In this document: positions 1 through 9,467 of the stretch, one piece after another
Position numbering within the stretch: the first letter of the stretch is position 1
Layout of the letters: each line of letters begins with the position of its first letter
NCBI RefSeq assembly: GCF_023923225.1
Contig: NZ_CP099489.1
Span: forward strand, 3,782,001-3,846,000
Direction of reading: 5' to 3'
Length of the DNA stretch: 64,000 nucleotides
Source: Ornithinimicrobium faecis
GTDB taxonomy: Bacteria > Actinomycetota > Actinomycetes > Actinomycetales > Dermatophilaceae
Position numbers and translations under genes: made by a program
Notes under the pieces: model-generated
What the model was told of the DNA's origin: nothing
Databases searched by the model: none
Seen by the model: the letters and a program-made list of their open reading frames with translations, nothing else

Positions 1-61
1 TTGGCACAGCAGTCACCCTAGTGGCTGGGCGGGCAGCTCAGCGTCCCACCACAGCCGTTCA

Positions 62-92
62 CCCGCGGGGGTGACAAGAGCACCCCCGCGGG
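62..92 (-). terminator. Hairpin terminator downstream of malate synthase
   Basis: A perfect 12-bp stem, CCCGCGGGGGTG pairing with CACCCCCGCGGG around a 7-nt loop, lies 20 bp past the aceB stop codon. No clear U-tract follows on the minus strand, as is common in high-GC actinobacteria. It probably ends the aceA-aceB transcription unit. Confidence 0.6.
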
Positions 93-111
93 ACGGAACA
101 GCGATGGGGCC

Positions 112-1815
112 TCAGGCGGCGTCCTCCTCGACGTCGGCCCCTGGGACGCGCTCGGACATCCGCAGGTCCTCCTTGTCGAGGGGGCCCGTCATCGGCTTGT
201 CGATGAGATAGCGGACGTAGGCGTAGTTGGTGAAGAACCCGGGCAGGTACTCCCCCAGCGAGACATAGGCCAGCACCTCGCGTGCCCTGGCCAGCGGCTC
301 GACGGCGTCGCCACCCAACTCGGCGGCCAACCGTCCGGACTCCTCCTCGATCAGGTCCGAGACCATCTGGCGGGTGATCGCGCGCCCATCGTCCAGCGTG
401 GTCGCGTTGCGGATCCACTGCCACAGCTGGGCCCGGGAGATCTCGACCGTCGCGGCGTCCTCCATCAGGTTGTCGATCGCCACGGCACCGGCACCACCGG
501 TCCAGGCCGCGAGATAGCGCAGTGGCACCGTGATGTTGGTGCGCAGACCGGCCTCCGTCACGACCGGGTCAGCGTCGATGGTCAGCAGGTCACTGGCGGT
601 CACCTCGACCTCGTCACGCTGGTGGTCGCGCTGGTCGGAGCGCAGGCCCAGCGCATCGTCGAAGACGTCGGTGCAGGTCGGGACGAGCGCCGGGTGCGCG
701 ACCCACGAGCCGTCGAAGCCGTCGCCGGCCTCGCGCTCCTTGTCCGCGCGGATCTTCTCCAAGGCCGCAGCGGTCGCAGCCTCATCGGTGCGGTCCGGCA
801 CGAAGGCCGCCATCCCGCCGATCGCGTGGGCACCGCGCTTGTGGCAGGTCTTGACCAACAGCTCGGTATAGGCCCGCATGAACGGGCTGCTCATCGTGAC
901 AGCCGAGCGCTCCGGCAGCACGAAGCCCGGGCCGCGGTGCGCGAAGGTGCGGATGTAACTGAAGATGTAGTCCCACCGCCCGGCATTCAGGCCCGAGGAG
1001 TGGTCGCGCAGCTCATAGAGGATCTCCTCCATCTCGAACGCCGCCGACACGGTCTCGATCAGCACGGTGGCCCGGATGGTGCCCTGCGGGATGCCGAGCA
1101 GGTCCTGCGCCATGACGAAGACGTCATTCCAGAGGCGGGCCTCCAGGTGCGACTCGAGCTTGGGCAGGTAGAAGTACGGTCCCGCGCCACGCGCCAGCAG
1201 TTCCTTGGCGTTGTGGAAGAAGTACAGCCCGAAGTCGACCAGGGAGGCCGGCAGCGGCCGTCCGTCGACCGACAGGTGCTTCTCGCACAGGTGCCAACCC
1301 CGTGGACGCAGGACGATGGTCGGGGTCTGCCCCTCCACGGCATACCGCTTGCCCTTGTCGTCCGTGAAGTCGATCTGGCCGCGGATCGCGTCGGCCAGGT
1401 TGAGCTGCCCGTCGATGACGTTGAACCAGGTGGGCGCGGTGGCGTCCTCGAGGTCGGCCATCCACACCCGGGCGCCAGAGTTGAGCGCGTTCACGGTCAA
1501 CTTGCGGCTGGCCGGACCGGTCATCTCGCAGCGACGGTCCTCCAGACCCGGCGCCGGCTCAGCCACCCGCCAGGACTTGTGCTCGCGCACCGAGCGGGTC
1601 TCGGGGAGGAAGTCCAGCTGCTCGCGCCCGGCGCTGATCTGGTGCTGACGCACGCGGCGGGCCTGGAGCAGCTCGGCGCGGCGGCCGGCGAAGGCACCGT
1701 CCAGCTTGCGGACGAAGTCCAGGGCCTCGGCGGTGAGGACCTCGTCGAAGCGGGGGTGCTCGGAGCCGCGGATCTGGACGGCACCGTTGGTGCCCCGGTG
1801 GGTGGTGGTGGTCAT
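112..1815 (-). CDS. aceB: Malate synthase A
   Basis: This 567-residue protein condenses glyoxylate with acetyl-CoA to malate, the second step of the glyoxylate shunt, in the cytoplasm. The length and whole-chain similarity fit the malate synthase A family (about 530-570 residues). Recognisable segments are LEDATAPTW near residue 120, the RDHSSGLNAGRWDYIFSYIR core near 270-290 and the late LWQWIRN segment. The start is an ATG preceded by AAGGAG-like sequence. It lies 121 bp downstream of aceA on the same strand, so the two probably form one operon, although the spacer contains a long inverted repeat that could set their ratio. The divergent RamB-type regulator upstream of aceA is the likely controller. 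The functional call is secure. Confidence 0.96.
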   Translation of the reverse strand: MTTTTHRGTNGAVQIRGSEHPRFDEVLTAEALDFVRKLDGAFAGRRAELLQARRVRQHQISAGREQLDFLPETRSVREHKSWRVAEPAPGLEDRRCEMTGPASRKLTVNALNSGARVWMADLEDATAPTWFNVIDGQLNLADAIRGQIDFTDDKGKRYAVEGQTPTIVLRPRGWHLCEKHLSVDGRPLPASLVDFGLYFFHNAKELLARGAGPYFYLPKLESHLEARLWNDVFVMAQDLLGIPQGTIRATVLIETVSAAFEMEEILYELRDHSSGLNAGRWDYIFSYIRTFAHRGPGFVLPERSAVTMSSPFMRAYTELLVKTCHKRGAHAIGGMAAFVPDRTDEAATAAALEKIRADKEREAGDGFDGSWVAHPALVPTCTDVFDDALGLRSDQRDHQRDEVEVTASDLLTIDADPVVTEAGLRTNITVPLRYLAAWTGGAGAVAIDNLMEDAATVEISRAQLWQWIRNATTLDDGRAITRQMVSDLIEEESGRLAAELGGDAVEPLARAREVLAYVSLGEYLPGFFTNYAYVRYLIDKPMTGPLDKEDLRMSERVPGADVEEDAA

Positions 1816-1850
1816 CTCAAACTCCTTGTCGTATGTCGTGTGGCCGGGTT

Positions 1851-1917
1851 GGCTGGTCAGCCGGGGTGCGGCGGTGGTCGCCCGGTGCGGGGCGAGGGCC
1901 GGTCCGGCTGACCAGCC
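1851..1917. repeat. Long inverted repeat in the aceA-aceB spacer
   Basis: GGCTGGTCAGCCGG at 1851-1864 is repeated exactly as its reverse complement CCGGCTGACCAGCC at 1904-1917, with a 39-nt GC-rich loop. It fills most of the 121-bp gap between aceA and aceB. It could fold in the mRNA and act as a processing or partial termination site, or be a dispersed palindromic repeat. I cannot decide between these from one copy. Confidence 0.6.
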
Positions 1918-1936
1918 GTGGGGGCCGGGGCGATTC

Positions 1937-3265
1937 TTAGTGGAACTGCTCTTCCTCGGTGGAGCCGGTGAGCGCGAGGGTGCCGCTGGTCGGGTTGATC
2001 GCGGTGGACACCTTGTCGAAGTAGCCGGTGCCGACCTCGGCCTGGTGCTTGACGGCGGTGTAGCCGCGCTCGGCGTCGGCGAACTCGGCCTCCTGCAGCT
2101 CGACGTAGGCGCTCATGCCATTGCGGGCGTAGCCGTGGGCCAGGGAGAACATCGAGTGGTTGAGCGCGTGGAAGCCGGCCAGGGTGATGAACTGGAACTT
2201 GTAGCCCAGCGCGCCCAGCTCGTCCTGGAACGCGGCGATCTCGCTGTCGGACAGCGCCGACTTCCAGTTGAAGGACGGGGAGCAGTTGTAGGCGAGCATC
2301 TTGCCCGGGAACTCCTTGTGCAGCTCGGCCGCGAACTCGCGCGCCAGGCCGAGGTCGGGGGTGCCGGTCTCGACCCAGATCAGGTCGGAGTGGGGGGCGT
2401 AGGCCTTGGCGCGGGCAAGCACCGGCTCGATGCCGTTGCGCACCCGGTAGAAGCCCTCGCTGGTGCGCTCACCGGTGATGAACTCCTGGTCGATCGGGTC
2501 GACGTCGCTGGTCAGCAGGTCGGCGGCCAGGGCGTCGGTGCGGGCGATCACCAGGGTGGAGACGCCCAGGGTGTCCGCCGCGAGACGGGCTGCGTTGAGG
2601 GTGCGCACGTGCTGGGCGGTGGGCACGAGCACCTTGCCACCGAGGTGGCCGCACTTCTTCTCCGAGGCGAGCTGGTCCTCCCAGTGCACCCCTGCGGCAC
2701 CGGAGACGATCATCTGCTTCATCAGCTCGAAGGCGTTGAGCGGGCCACCGAAGCCGGCCTCAGCGTCGGCGACGATCGGCACGAGATAGTCGGTCTCGTT
2801 GATCTCGTTGGACCAGTCGATCTGGTCGGCGCGCATCAGGGCGTTGTTGATGCGGCGGACCACGGCCGGCACGGAGTTGGCGGGGTAGAGGCTCTGGTCG
2901 GGGTAGGTCTGACCCGAGAGGTTCGCGTCGGCCGCGACCTGCCAGCCGGAGAGGTAGATCGCCTCCAGACCGGCGCGGACCTGCTGGACGGCCTGGTTGC
3001 CGGTCAGCGCGCCGAGGGCACGGGTGAAGGTCTTGGTCTGCAGCTGCTCCCACAGCTTCTCGGCGCCGCGGCGAGCGAGGGTGTTCTCCTCCACCACGCT
3101 GCCCTGCAGACGCACCACGTCCTCGGCCGAGTAGGTGCGCTCGATGCCGGACCAGCGGGGGTTGGCGGCCCACTCGGTGCGCAGTGCCTCGGCGGCCGAC
3201 GTGATCGTCGTGGGCCCCTCGGTGGACTCGGTGGTGGCGTCCGGGTTGTTCAGCGTGACGGTCAT
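1937..3265 (-). CDS. aceA: Isocitrate lyase
   Basis: The 442-residue product cleaves isocitrate to glyoxylate and succinate, the committing step of the glyoxylate shunt. The family signature KKCGH (active-site Cys) is present as [10 protein letters not shown] near residue 190, and the chain has the 430-residue length of the prokaryotic subfamily. An upstream in-frame start is possible, but the chosen ATG at 3265 gives the normal N terminus MTVTLNNP and is preceded by AAGGGA. It is the first gene of an aceA-aceB unit and is divergent from the RamB-like regulator, 151 bp away. Two TTGACT hexamers on the minus strand in that gap (complement of 3346-3351 and 3381-3386) are possible -35 elements. 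The call is secure. Confidence 0.96.
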   Translation of the reverse strand: MTVTLNNPDATTESTEGPTTITSAAEALRTEWAANPRWSGIERTYSAEDVVRLQGSVVEENTLARRGAEKLWEQLQTKTFTRALGALTGNQAVQQVRAGLEAIYLSGWQVAADANLSGQTYPDQSLYPANSVPAVVRRINNALMRADQIDWSNEINETDYLVPIVADAEAGFGGPLNAFELMKQMIVSGAAGVHWEDQLASEKKCGHLGGKVLVPTAQHVRTLNAARLAADTLGVSTLVIARTDALAADLLTSDVDPIDQEFITGERTSEGFYRVRNGIEPVLARAKAYAPHSDLIWVETGTPDLGLAREFAAELHKEFPGKMLAYNCSPSFNWKSALSDSEIAAFQDELGALGYKFQFITLAGFHALNHSMFSLAHGYARNGMSAYVELQEAEFADAERGYTAVKHQAEVGTGYFDKVSTAINPTSGTLALTGSTEEEQFH

Positions 3266-3398
3266 GAGACGTCCCTTCGGTGTCGGTGGGCGCTTCCTGG
3301 CGAGCTGTCGCAAGGAACGCCGTTCTGGTGCGTGGACCCATCATTGAGTCAAGTTCCACCCCATTTGCCACGAATCTTCCAGTCAATTTTTACGTTTC

Positions 3399-3417
3399 TT
3401 GCGCTACGGTGGCGCAA
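3399..3417. promoter_or_regulatory. Inverted repeat at the RamB-like start codon
   Basis: TTGCGC and GCGCAA form perfect 6-bp arms separated by 7 bp, with the last A being the first base of the regulator's ATG. RamB proteins of corynebacteria bind TTTGCAAA-like sites near their own gene and near aceA/aceB, so this is a good candidate autoregulatory operator. Binding is inferred, not shown. Confidence 0.45.
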
Positions 3418-4862
3418 TGACAGATCTGGCCTCCGTTCCTGACTCGATCACCATTGGTCGCCAGCTCCGGCACATCCGGCGCGGCTCGGGTCGCACGCTC
3501 GATGACGTCGCCGGCGCCGCGGGCATCTCCGGCTCGGCGCTCTCGCTGCTGGAGAACGGCAAGCGCGAGGCCAAGGTGTCGACCCTCGCCGCCCTGGCCA
3601 AGGCCCTCGACACCGACCTGTCCGACCTGCTGCAGGCGCGCCCACCGAGCCGTCGCGCCGCCCTGGAGATCGCGCTGGAGAAGGCCCAGCGTGCGGACTC
3701 GTTCGAGTCGCTGGGCGTGCCCGCGGTCAAGATCGGGCCGCGGCTGCCCACCGAGGCCCTCGAGGCGCTGGTCGGCATGCACGAGGCCCTGGCGGCCGTG
3801 CAGGCCGAGCGTGCCGCGACCCCCGAGCAGGCGAGGCGGGCCAATGCCGAGCTGCGTGCTCGCATGCGTGCTGCCAACAACTACTTCCCCGACATCGAGG
3901 CCGCCGCCGGTCAGCTGCTGGCGTCGATCGACCACCGTGGCGGTCCGATCACCCGCACTGCGGTCGACAAGCTGGCCACCCACCTGGGCTTCACCCTGGT
4001 GCACACGGCCGCCCTGCCGACGTCCACCCGGACGGTCACCGACCTGGCGAACCGGAGGATCTATCTGCCACAGCCGGACGCGGGTCAGCACGACTCACGC
4101 TCGCTGGCGCTCCAGGCGCTCGGGCACGTCGTGCTCGGCCACGAGGTGCCGGCCGACTATGGCGACTTCCTGTCCCAGCGCGTGGAGATCAACTACTTCT
4201 CGGCTGCCCTGCTGATGCCCGAGACGAGCGCTGTGCCCTTGCTGAAGCGCGCCAAGGCGGCCAAGGACATCGCCATCGAGGACCTGCGCGATGCCTATGC
4301 CGTGTCCTACGAGACTGCGGCACACCGGTTCACCAACCTGGCCACCCGGCACCTGGACCTGCCGGTGCACTTCATGCGGATCTCCGAGGCCGGGCTGATC
4401 TACAAGGCCTATGAGAACGACGGCGTCCGCTTCGCCAGCGACGCCACCGGAGCCATTGAGGGGCAACGGGTCTGCCGCCACTGGACCGCACGAGTCGTCT
4501 TTGAGCAGCCGGACCTGTCCAGCGCCTATCAGCAATACACCGACACCCGCTCCGGCACCTACTGGTGCACCGCGATGGTGGACCGCACCACCAACGGCAC
4601 CTTCTCGGTCAGCGTCGGCGTGCCCTATGCGCACGTGAAGTGGATGCGAGGACGCGAGACCACCGAGCGGTCCAAGTCCCGGTGCCCCGACCCGAGCTGC
4701 TGCGCCCAGCCGCCGGCCGAGCTGGCTTCGCGATGGGACGGCAAGGCGTGGCCGAGCGCCCGCGTGCACTCCCACCTGCTCGCCGCCATGCCACCCGGTG
4801 TCTTTCCTGGCGTCGACGACACCGAGGTCCTGCAGTTCCTGGAGCAGCAGACGACCGGCTGA
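3417..4862 (+). CDS. ramB: RamB-type XRE regulator of acetate/glyoxylate metabolism
   Basis: This is a 481-residue regulator of the short-chain fatty acyl family. An XRE helix-turn-helix spans about residues 10-65 (IGRQLRHIR...SGSALSLLENGK). It is followed by an IrrE/ImmA N-terminal-like region around residues 140-270 and a C-terminal DUF2083-type region with a small Cys cluster, CPDPSCCAQP, near 420. In Corynebacterium and Mycobacterium, RamB controls aceA and aceB, and here the gene is divergent from aceA, which supports the same role. The ATG at 3417 was preferred to the TTG at 3399 because it gives the family N terminus. The candidate operator overlaps the start. The orthology call rests on architecture and neighbourhood. 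Confidence 0.85.
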   Translation: MTDLASVPDSITIGRQLRHIRRGSGRTLDDVAGAAGISGSALSLLENGKREAKVSTLAALAKALDTDLSDLLQARPPSRRAALEIALEKAQRADSFESLGVPAVKIGPRLPTEALEALVGMHEALAAVQAERAATPEQARRANAELRARMRAANNYFPDIEAAAGQLLASIDHRGGPITRTAVDKLATHLGFTLVHTAALPTSTRTVTDLANRRIYLPQPDAGQHDSRSLALQALGHVVLGHEVPADYGDFLSQRVEINYFSAALLMPETSAVPLLKRAKAAKDIAIEDLRDAYAVSYETAAHRFTNLATRHLDLPVHFMRISEAGLIYKAYENDGVRFASDATGAIEGQRVCRHWTARVVFEQPDLSSAYQQYTDTRSGTYWCTAMVDRTTNGTFSVSVGVPYAHVKWMRGRETTERSKSRCPDPSCCAQPPAELASRWDGKAWPSARVHSHLLAAMPPGVFPGVDDTEVLQFLEQQTTG

Positions 4863-4877
4863 GCGCTGGCGGCGAGC

Positions 4878-5996
4878 TCAGGCGTCGATCTCCAGATCAC
4901 CCAACGGCGTGGAGCAGCATGGCAGGAACTTGCCCTCGTCGATCTCGCGCTGGCGGATGCCACCGGCTTGCTGCATGTCGACCTGCCCCGACAACAGGGT
5001 GCTCTTGCACGTGCCGCACACTCCTCCCTGGCACGAGGACGGCAGCCGCAGCCCGGCCGAGGCCGCTGTCGCGAGCACCGTTGTCGCGGCATCACACTCA
5101 ACCGTCACGCCGCTGCGCGCGAACGTCACCAGGTGACTGGTTCCACTCAACGCTCGCTCCGACGCAGGAGCACCAGCGTCGAGGACGAACGACTCCCGGT
5201 GAGAGCGCGCCGGGTCCGCGGCGATCAGGGTCAGGTGCTCGGCGACGGCGGCCATGAAGCGCGGTGGGCCGCAGGTGAAGACCTCACGATCGAGCACGTC
5301 GGGGGCCGCGGCGAACAGGGCCCCCAGCGTCAACCGGCCACGCGGCCCCTGCCACACCTCCTGCGGCGAGTCGTCCTGACAGATGATCGTCACCGCGGCC
5401 AGCCCCCCGGCGGCCAGTGCCTCGAGCTCGGCGCGAAAGATGATGTCGTCTGGAGTCCGCGCGCAGTGCACGAAGACGATATCCAATGGCTCGCCCAGGC
5501 CCGGCCCGCTCAGACCCGACCCACTCCCGCAGACGAGGGCCTGGTCGCGCATCGCACGGGTCATCGACATCAGCGGCGTGATGCCACTGCCAGCCGACAG
5601 GAACAGCACCTTCCGCGCGGGGTGGGTGGCGGTGCTGAACAGCCCATACGGCCCAGCGGCCGACACCACGTCGCCGACCCGCAGCTGGTCGTGCAGCCAG
5701 GTCGAGACAGGACCATCCGGCGAGCGCTTCACCGTGATCGTGGGCCGCTCGGGCTGCGCGGGAGAGGAGGAGATGGTGTAGCAGCGCTCGAGCTGGACGC
5801 CATCCACCTCGACAGTGATCGTGAGGTATTGCCCCGGTGCAAAGATCAGCCCGGCGCCTCCCGGGAGCGCGAACGTGAAGCTCGTGACGTCGTGCGTGAT
5901 CGGCGTGATCTCGACGCAGGTGAGCAGCCCGTCGAAGTCGTCCGTCAACTGCTGGGCGACCTCGGGCGCCGGCAGGCGCTGCAGCATGTCGGTCAT
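4878..5996 (-). CDS. Flavin/2Fe-2S reductase of the Rieske oxygenase (GbcB-like)
   Basis: The 372-residue protein has the three-domain layout of class IA-like oxygenase reductases. An FAD-binding domain (R71-C-Y-T-I-S) is followed by an NAD(P)H-binding domain (SAGSGITPLMSM near 135-146) and a C-terminal plant-type ferredoxin with Cys322, Cys327, Cys330 and Cys360/361. It should pass electrons from NAD(P)H to the Rieske oxygenase encoded next door. The ATG overlaps the oxygenase stop codon by 4 bp, so the two are translationally coupled. GbcB of glycine betaine demethylation and the stachydrine-demethylase reductase share this architecture; the substrate here is not fixed by sequence alone. 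Confidence 0.88.
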   Translation of the reverse strand: MTDMLQRLPAPEVAQQLTDDFDGLLTCVEITPITHDVTSFTFALPGGAGLIFAPGQYLTITVEVDGVQLERCYTISSSPAQPERPTITVKRSPDGPVSTWLHDQLRVGDVVSAAGPYGLFSTATHPARKVLFLSAGSGITPLMSMTRAMRDQALVCGSGSGLSGPGLGEPLDIVFVHCARTPDDIIFRAELEALAAGGLAAVTIICQDDSPQEVWQGPRGRLTLGALFAAAPDVLDREVFTCGPPRFMAAVAEHLTLIAADPARSHRESFVLDAGAPASERALSGTSHLVTFARSGVTVECDAATTVLATAASAGLRLPSSCQGGVCGTCKSTLLSGQVDMQQAGGIRQREIDEGKFLPCCSTPLGDLEIDA

Positions 5997-7336
5997 CGGC
6001 CCAGGTGCTCCTGCAACCGCTGGAGATACCAGGTGACCAGGGCGTCCACCTGATACTCACTGGACGAATAGGGCCCGGGCACAAACGCGGGGCTGCTCAC
6101 ACCGGCCTGGGTGCGCGCCACGAACTCACCGTCCTGCTCGTTGGTCCTGCTCCACACCTCGGTCAGGTGGTCGAGGTCATAGTCCTCGCCTTCCACGGCG
6201 TCGCGGTGCACGTGCCAGGTGGTGCGCACCAGGGTGCGGTCTGCGGCCAGCGGCAGCACGCTGAAGGTGACGACGTGGTCGGCCTGGAAGTGGAACCACG
6301 CGTTGGGCTGCGTGTGCATTGACAGCCGCCCGAGACGGGGGATGTCCAGGTCCCCCAACAGTTTCCGGCAGGCGGCCTTCCCGTCGCGGGTGTAGGACTC
6401 CCCCGCCCCGTCGAGCGGCTCGCGCTGGATCCGGAAGCCGGTGGACCGGTCGGTCAGCTCCTCGATCTCCGCGTGCGGCAGGCCGCGCTCGTCGCAGGCC
6501 CGCGCAAGGTCGACCCCTGCCTTGAGATAGCGCGCGTGCGCCGGCATCAGACGGGCCGGGATGTCCTCGAGCGCAAAGCCATAGGTCGGGAAGAACGTGC
6601 AGGTCAGCTCGGGGTGCCCGGCCTCGCAGTGATAGCACTCCCGGTTGTTCTCCATCACGAGCTTCCAGTTGCCGTGCTCGACCAGATCGACCTGCGCCGC
6701 GACCTTGGTGTTCGCCAAGTCGTGCGGTGCGAGATAGGGCTCGATCCGGTCAGCCACGTCGTCAAAGTCCTCCGGCGGCGAGGTCGCCAGGCAGATGAAG
6801 ATCAGGCCACCCACAGTCCGCACGGCCACCTGGCGCAACCCGAAGCAGGCCTTGTCGAACTCGGGCGGCTGCTCGCCGGCATGGAGCAGCCTGCCGTCGG
6901 TCGCATAGGTCCACTGGTGATAGCCGCACACCAGGTTGCCGACGGACCCACGCTCCTCGAGCAGCACCCGCGACCCGCGATGCCGGCACACGTTGTGCAG
7001 GGCGCGGACCTGCCCGTCGTCGTCGCGCAGCACGATGACCGAATAGCGCCCCAGGTCGATCGTCACGTAGTCGCCCGGCTCGGCGATCTCCGGCTCGGTC
7101 GCGACAAAGATCCACTGCTTGGCATAGACCGCATCGATGTCCAGGGCAAAGATCTCCGGGCTGGTGTAGAACGGCCCCTCCAGGACATGGCCCGGTCGGC
7201 GGCGGGCCACCAGCACAGCAGGATCCGGTATGCCGTGTGCCGGCGCAGCGGTCGCGGCCGCTTCGGTGGGGGTCCGGTTGGTCGGGGTCGGGTCGGTCAG
7301 GGTCGAGTCGGCGACGGTCTGATCAAGGGTGGTCAT
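5993..7336 (-). CDS. Rieske non-heme iron oxygenase, quaternary-amine demethylase type
   Basis: The 447-residue alpha subunit carries the Rieske motif C117-x-H119-x17-C137-x2-H140 and a mononuclear iron site within NRECYHCEAGHPEL (His236, His241). This HCxxxH arrangement is typical of GbcA/stachydrine-type oxygenases, which remove a methyl group from glycine betaine, proline betaine or carnitine-like compounds as formaldehyde. A Thr/Pro/Ala-rich leader of about 35 residues precedes the fold. The ATG at 7336 is preceded by GGAGGG at good spacing; the longer reading frame upstream is not needed. It sits between the reductase and an OYE-type demethylase, giving a two-step demethylation pathway. 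Exact substrate is inference. Confidence 0.88.
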   Translation of the reverse strand: MTTLDQTVADSTLTDPTPTNRTPTEAAATAAPAHGIPDPAVLVARRRPGHVLEGPFYTSPEIFALDIDAVYAKQWIFVATEPEIAEPGDYVTIDLGRYSVIVLRDDDGQVRALHNVCRHRGSRVLLEERGSVGNLVCGYHQWTYATDGRLLHAGEQPPEFDKACFGLRQVAVRTVGGLIFICLATSPPEDFDDVADRIEPYLAPHDLANTKVAAQVDLVEHGNWKLVMENNRECYHCEAGHPELTCTFFPTYGFALEDIPARLMPAHARYLKAGVDLARACDERGLPHAEIEELTDRSTGFRIQREPLDGAGESYTRDGKAACRKLLGDLDIPRLGRLSMHTQPNAWFHFQADHVVTFSVLPLAADRTLVRTTWHVHRDAVEGEDYDLDHLTEVWSRTNEQDGEFVARTQAGVSSPAFVPGPYSSSEYQVDALVTWYLQRLQEHLGR

Positions 7337-7352
7337 GGTGATCCCTCCGGTC

Positions 7353-9395
7353 TCAGGCGGTGTGACACAGACGCAGCGCGTCATAGATGGCGGCGTGGAC
7401 ATTCCGGCTCGCAACGGCGTCGCCGATCCGGAACAGCTGATAGCGGCCCGCGGGGTTGGTGCGCAGTTCCTGCGGCCGCCCACCCAGCAGCGCCCGGTGA
7501 TCGACCTCGCCCCGGTTGCTCGACCCGGGGACCAGCTCCAGATAGAGCTCGTCGTTGGGCAGGGTGCCGTGCTCGACGACCACCCGGTCGACGGTCTGCT
7601 CCAGGGTGCGATCGGCATACTCGCTGTAGAGCTCAGCGATCAGGCGTCCGTCGGCCCCCCGCCGCACCCCGATCAACCTGTGCGCCAGTCGCACCGCGAC
7701 GTCGTGCTCGGCAAAGGCCTGCAGATAGGCGGGCGAGTTCATGGAGCCGACCAACGGGGCCAGCGCGCGCTCCGGGGTCACCAGATGGACGCGGGCGCCG
7801 GTGCGGGCCAGCTTTTCCGCGGCATCCATCGCGGGCTCCGCGCCGTTGTCGTCAAACACCAGGACGTCACCGGTCGCGTGCACACTGCCGTCCATGACGT
7901 CCCAGGTGTCGTCCACCAGGTCCTGGCCCACGGTGAGGAAGGTGCGGTTGGGCACGCCCCCGGTGGCGATGATCACCAGGTCCGGCTCCTCAGCAACGAC
8001 GACCTCAGCCTCGGCGAAGGAACCAAAGTGGAACTCCACCCCGGCGTGCTTGGCCTCGGCCAGCCGCCAGTCGACGATGCCGATCAGGTCACGCCGGCGC
8101 GGGGCAGACGCAGCAAGGCGCAGCTGCCCTCCCGCAGCGTCAGCGGCCTCGAGCACGGTGACTCGGTGCCCGCGCTCCCCCAGCACCCGGGCTGCCTCGA
8201 GACCGGCGGGTCCGGCGCCGACGATGACGGCGGTTCGGCGCGGCCCGGTGCTGCGCTCGATGCGCTGTGGCAGCTGCTGCTCGCGGCCCGTCGCGGGGTT
8301 GTGCACGCACTTGGCGTCGCCGGACTCATAGATCGCGTCCAGGCAATAGTTCGCACCGACGCACGGGCGGATCCGATCCTCCTCGCCGGCAGCGAGCTTG
8401 GCCACCAGAAAGGGGTCTGCCATCTGGGCGCGCGTCATGCCGACCAGGTCGAGCAGACCGCCCCGGATCGCGTGCCGGGCGGTCGCGACATCACTGATCC
8501 GCGAGGCGTGCATCACCGGGATGTCAATGGCCTGCCGGATCTCGCCAGCGAAGTCGAGGAACGGCGCGGCGGGCGTGCCCATGGAGGGGATGACCTTGGC
8601 CAGCGTGGCGTCCCGGTCAATGGTCCCCTTGATCACGCTGAGGAAGTCGATGCCGTCGGCGACATAGTGCCGCAGCGCCTCGAGGGCCTCGTCCCGCTGC
8701 AGCCCGTCGGGGCGGTCCTCGTCCATGGACATCCGGATGCCGATGATGAAGTCCTCGCCCACCGCCTCCCGCACGGCCCGGATCACCCTGCGCGGGAAGG
8801 TCATCCGCGCCTCCAGGCTGCCGCCGTGGTCGTCCGAGCGGTGGTTGGTCGCGGGCGAGAGGAAGGAGTCGAGCAGGTGGCTGTAGTGCATCAACTCGAT
8901 CCCGTCCAGGCCGGCCGCTGCGCAGCGGGCGGCGGCATCGGCATAGTCCGAGACGATCCGATCCAGGTCCCAGGCCTCCGCGATCTTGGGGAAGGACCGG
9001 TGAGCGGGCTCGCGCAGCGCCGAGGGATAGACCAGCGGCAGCCAGTCGCCGGAGTAGTTGCTGGTGCGCCGCCCCAGGTGGGTGACCTGGGTCATCACCG
9101 CGGCACCGTGCTCGTGGACCTCGTCGGTCAGCCGGCGCAGCCACGGCACGATCTCGTCGCGATAGAGCAGCAGGTTGCCGAAGGCCGGTGGGCTGTCCGG
9201 GGACACCACGGCCGAGCCACCAATCATGGTGAGCGCGACCCCGCCCCGGGCCTTCTCCACGTGATAGGCCCGATAGCGGTCCTTGGGCAGTCCGTCCTCG
9301 GCATAGGCGGGCTCGTGCGAGGTGCTGACGATGCGGTTGCGCAGCGTCAGGGACTTGAGCGCGAAGGGCTCCAACAGCGGATCGAGGTGCTCCAC
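7353..9395 (-). CDS. Old-yellow-enzyme family N-demethylase (DgcA/StcD/TMADH-like)
   Basis: This 680-residue protein resembles trimethylamine/dimethylglycine/N-methylproline dehydrogenases. The N-terminal half is an FMN-binding TIM barrel (residues about 1-340). Next comes a Cys cluster for a 4Fe-4S centre (CVGANYC, then a further Cys before VHNP), then an FAD/NAD-binding region with VIVGAGPAGLEAARVL. The start is taken as the GTG at 9395, giving MEHLDPLLEPFAL; a longer reading frame has no family support. It is the first gene of the unit and is divergent from the LysR regulator 72 bp away. In the proposed pathway it would demethylate the product of the Rieske enzyme. The family is sure, the substrate is not. 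Confidence 0.87.
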   Translation of the reverse strand: MEHLDPLLEPFALKSLTLRNRIVSTSHEPAYAEDGLPKDRYRAYHVEKARGGVALTMIGGSAVVSPDSPPAFGNLLLYRDEIVPWLRRLTDEVHEHGAAVMTQVTHLGRRTSNYSGDWLPLVYPSALREPAHRSFPKIAEAWDLDRIVSDYADAAARCAAAGLDGIELMHYSHLLDSFLSPATNHRSDDHGGSLEARMTFPRRVIRAVREAVGEDFIIGIRMSMDEDRPDGLQRDEALEALRHYVADGIDFLSVIKGTIDRDATLAKVIPSMGTPAAPFLDFAGEIRQAIDIPVMHASRISDVATARHAIRGGLLDLVGMTRAQMADPFLVAKLAAGEEDRIRPCVGANYCLDAIYESGDAKCVHNPATGREQQLPQRIERSTGPRRTAVIVGAGPAGLEAARVLGERGHRVTVLEAADAAGGQLRLAASAPRRRDLIGIVDWRLAEAKHAGVEFHFGSFAEAEVVVAEEPDLVIIATGGVPNRTFLTVGQDLVDDTWDVMDGSVHATGDVLVFDDNGAEPAMDAAEKLARTGARVHLVTPERALAPLVGSMNSPAYLQAFAEHDVAVRLAHRLIGVRRGADGRLIAELYSEYADRTLEQTVDRVVVEHGTLPNDELYLELVPGSSNRGEVDHRALLGGRPQELRTNPAGRYQLFRIGDAVASRNVHAAIYDALRLCHTA

Positions 9396-9442
9396 ATGGC
9401 CAGTGTGACGCTCTTTACCCCTGAAGAGAATCAACAGTTCCC

Positions 9443-9456
9443 GCACGAGATCGTGC
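9443..9456. promoter_or_regulatory. Palindrome between LysR gene and demethylase operon
   Basis: GCACGA-GA-TCGTGC is a perfect 6-2-6 palindrome in the 72-bp divergent gap. It lies 12 bp before the LysR start and 48 bp before the demethylase start, a position suited to LysR-type control of both genes. Binding is inferred. Confidence 0.45.
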
Positions 9457-9467
9457 AATACTTTTGC

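Noticed and set aside
622..1911. Long open frame opposite malate synthase
   Set aside because: It is a high-GC shadow of aceB with no family features; the same applies to long frames opposite hrpB, the carboxylase and the OYE gene.
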